Shown here: positions 4,772-5,456 of the stretch, piece after piece
Numbering within the stretch: the first letter of the stretch is position 1
How the letters are laid out: the number at the start of each line of letters is the position of its first letter
Assembly (NCBI GenBank): GCA_051883075.1
Contig: JBJETA010000014.1
Coordinates: 1-5,456 of the forward strand
Direction of reading: 5' to 3'
Source: Aminipila sp051883075
GTDB lineage: Bacteria > Bacillota > Clostridia > Peptostreptococcales > Anaerovoracaceae
Length of the DNA stretch: 5,456 nt
Translations under genes and position numbers: made by a program
The notes under the pieces: generated by a model
Seen by the model: only the letters and a program-made list of their open reading frames with translations
What the model was told of the DNA's origin: nothing
Database searches by the model: none

Positions 4772-5456
4772 ATGGGTCTTCTTGAATTAGTAAAAGAAGC
4801 GGGCATAATAGGTGCCGGCGGAGCCGGTTTCCCAACCCATGCAAAGCTTGCATCAAAAGCTGATTATATACTTCTAAACGGAGCTGAGTGCGAGCCTCTT
4901 CTGAGGGTAGACCAGCAGCTTATGGCTATGTTCCCCGACGAGATTATAAAGGGCTTTGAGGCGGCAGGACGACTGGTCGGAGCGGAAAAAGCGATAATCG
5001 GAATCAAGGGAAAGCATAAAGAAGTAATTGAAATTCTAAAAGACAAAATAAAAGAACTGAATATGGACGGTTATGTTGAGGTAGGTGTTCTTCCCGACAT
5101 ATATCCCGCAGGTGATGAACAGGTTCTTGTTTATGAACTGACAGGAAGAGTTGTTCCTGAGGCGGGCATTCCTATTCAGGTAGGATGTGTAGTAGTAAAT
5201 TCAGAAACTGCATTAAACATTTACAATGCATCAAACGGAAAACCGGTTACGGAAAAATATATAACAGTAGCCGGAGATGTTCCAAACAGGGTGACTGTAA
5301 AAGTTCCTGTGGGAACTCCGGTAATTGATGTTCTGAAGTTGAGCGGAATTGAAGATTTCAGTGATTATGCAGTTATAGGCGGAGGTCCTATGATGGGACC
5401 GGTGTTATCGGACATTAACGGATATGTAACAAAGAAGGACAAGGGATTTGTTATTC
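4772..5456 (+). CDS. pduS: PduS/RnfC-like flavin/iron-sulfur electron-transfer protein, N-terminal part
   Basis: The first 228 residues of a protein that runs past the right edge. The flavin-binding glycine segment GAGGAGFPTHAK is at residues 14-25 and NGAECEPLL at 36-44, both characteristic of RnfC, PduS and NuoF-related proteins. A later glycine-rich segment, GGGPMMGP, is at 203-210. PduS is a microcompartment flavoprotein of about 450 residues with two C-terminal [4Fe-4S] clusters; those cysteines would lie outside the window. In the propanediol system it reduces cobalamin. Here, beside a B12-independent lyase, it more likely moves electrons for NADH/NAD balance or towards the activase cluster, which is inference. 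RnfC of a membrane Rnf complex is the alternative, but the shell-gene context favours PduS. ATG at 4772, with AGGAGGT 6 nt upstream. Confidence 0.88.
   Translation, partial: MGLLELVKEAGIIGAGGAGFPTHAKLASKADYILLNGAECEPLLRVDQQLMAMFPDEIIKGFEAAGRLVGAEKAIIGIKGKHKEVIEILKDKIKELNMDGYVEVGVLPDIYPAGDEQVLVYELTGRVVPEAGIPIQVGCVVVNSETALNIYNASNGKPVTEKYITVAGDVPNRVTVKVPVGTPVIDVLKLSGIEDFSDYAVIGGGPMMGPVLSDINGYVTKKDKGFVI

Noticed and set aside
1..5456. CRISPR arrays, insertion sequences, tRNA or rRNA genes, riboswitches
   Set aside because: No direct repeat series, transposase, tRNA-like fold or known leader was seen; almost all bases are in the eight genes.

Overview
The window is a compact, one-directional stretch of a bacterial microcompartment (BMC) operon built around a glycyl radical enzyme. 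Its best match is the choline-degrading type (GRM1/cut class). All eight genes lie on the + strand. The first (cutC, choline trimethylamine-lyase) is cut by the left edge. The last (an RnfC/PduS-type flavoprotein) is cut by the right edge. Frequent AGA arginine codons, strong GGAGG-type ribosome binding sites and moderately low GC by eye suggest an anaerobic Firmicute, probably a clostridial or Lachnospiraceae-like organism. This is inference; no rRNA or other taxonomic marker is present.

Layout: 1-732 is the C-terminal part of cutC with its glycyl radical loop. 733-841 is a non-coding gap holding a large hairpin. 842-1789 is cutD, the radical-SAM activase. 1824-2177 is an EutS/PduU-type shell protein. 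2174-2620 is an EutP/PduV-type P-loop protein. 2637-3347 is a cysteine-rich protein with an EutT/EutQ-like N-terminus. 3329-4174 is an EutJ-type actin/Hsp70-like ATPase. 4192-4497 is a second, shorter shell protein that looks circularly permuted. 4491-4754 is the EutN/CcmL-type pentameric vertex protein. 4772 to the end is the N-terminal part of PduS/RnfC. After cutD the genes are separated by 34 nt or less, or overlap, which points to one transcript with translational coupling. No promoter or intrinsic terminator is visible.

How they work together: CutD uses SAM and an iron-sulfur cluster to place a glycyl radical on CutC. CutC cleaves choline to trimethylamine and acetaldehyde inside a protein shell. 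The aldehyde and alcohol dehydrogenases, phosphotransacylase and canonical hexameric shell proteins expected for this pathway are not in the window and probably flank it. The PduS-like protein is expected to handle electrons across or near the shell. The EutP-, EutT- and EutJ-like genes resemble accessory genes of the B12-dependent ethanolamine system, yet the visible enzyme is B12-independent. Their roles here are the main open question.

The system as a whole is a known class. The points most worth a second look are the cysteine-rich EutT-like protein, the altered G3 motif in the EutP-like protein, the pair of permuted shell proteins that differ at the 'bend' residue, and the hairpin plus codon-usage step between cutC and cutD.
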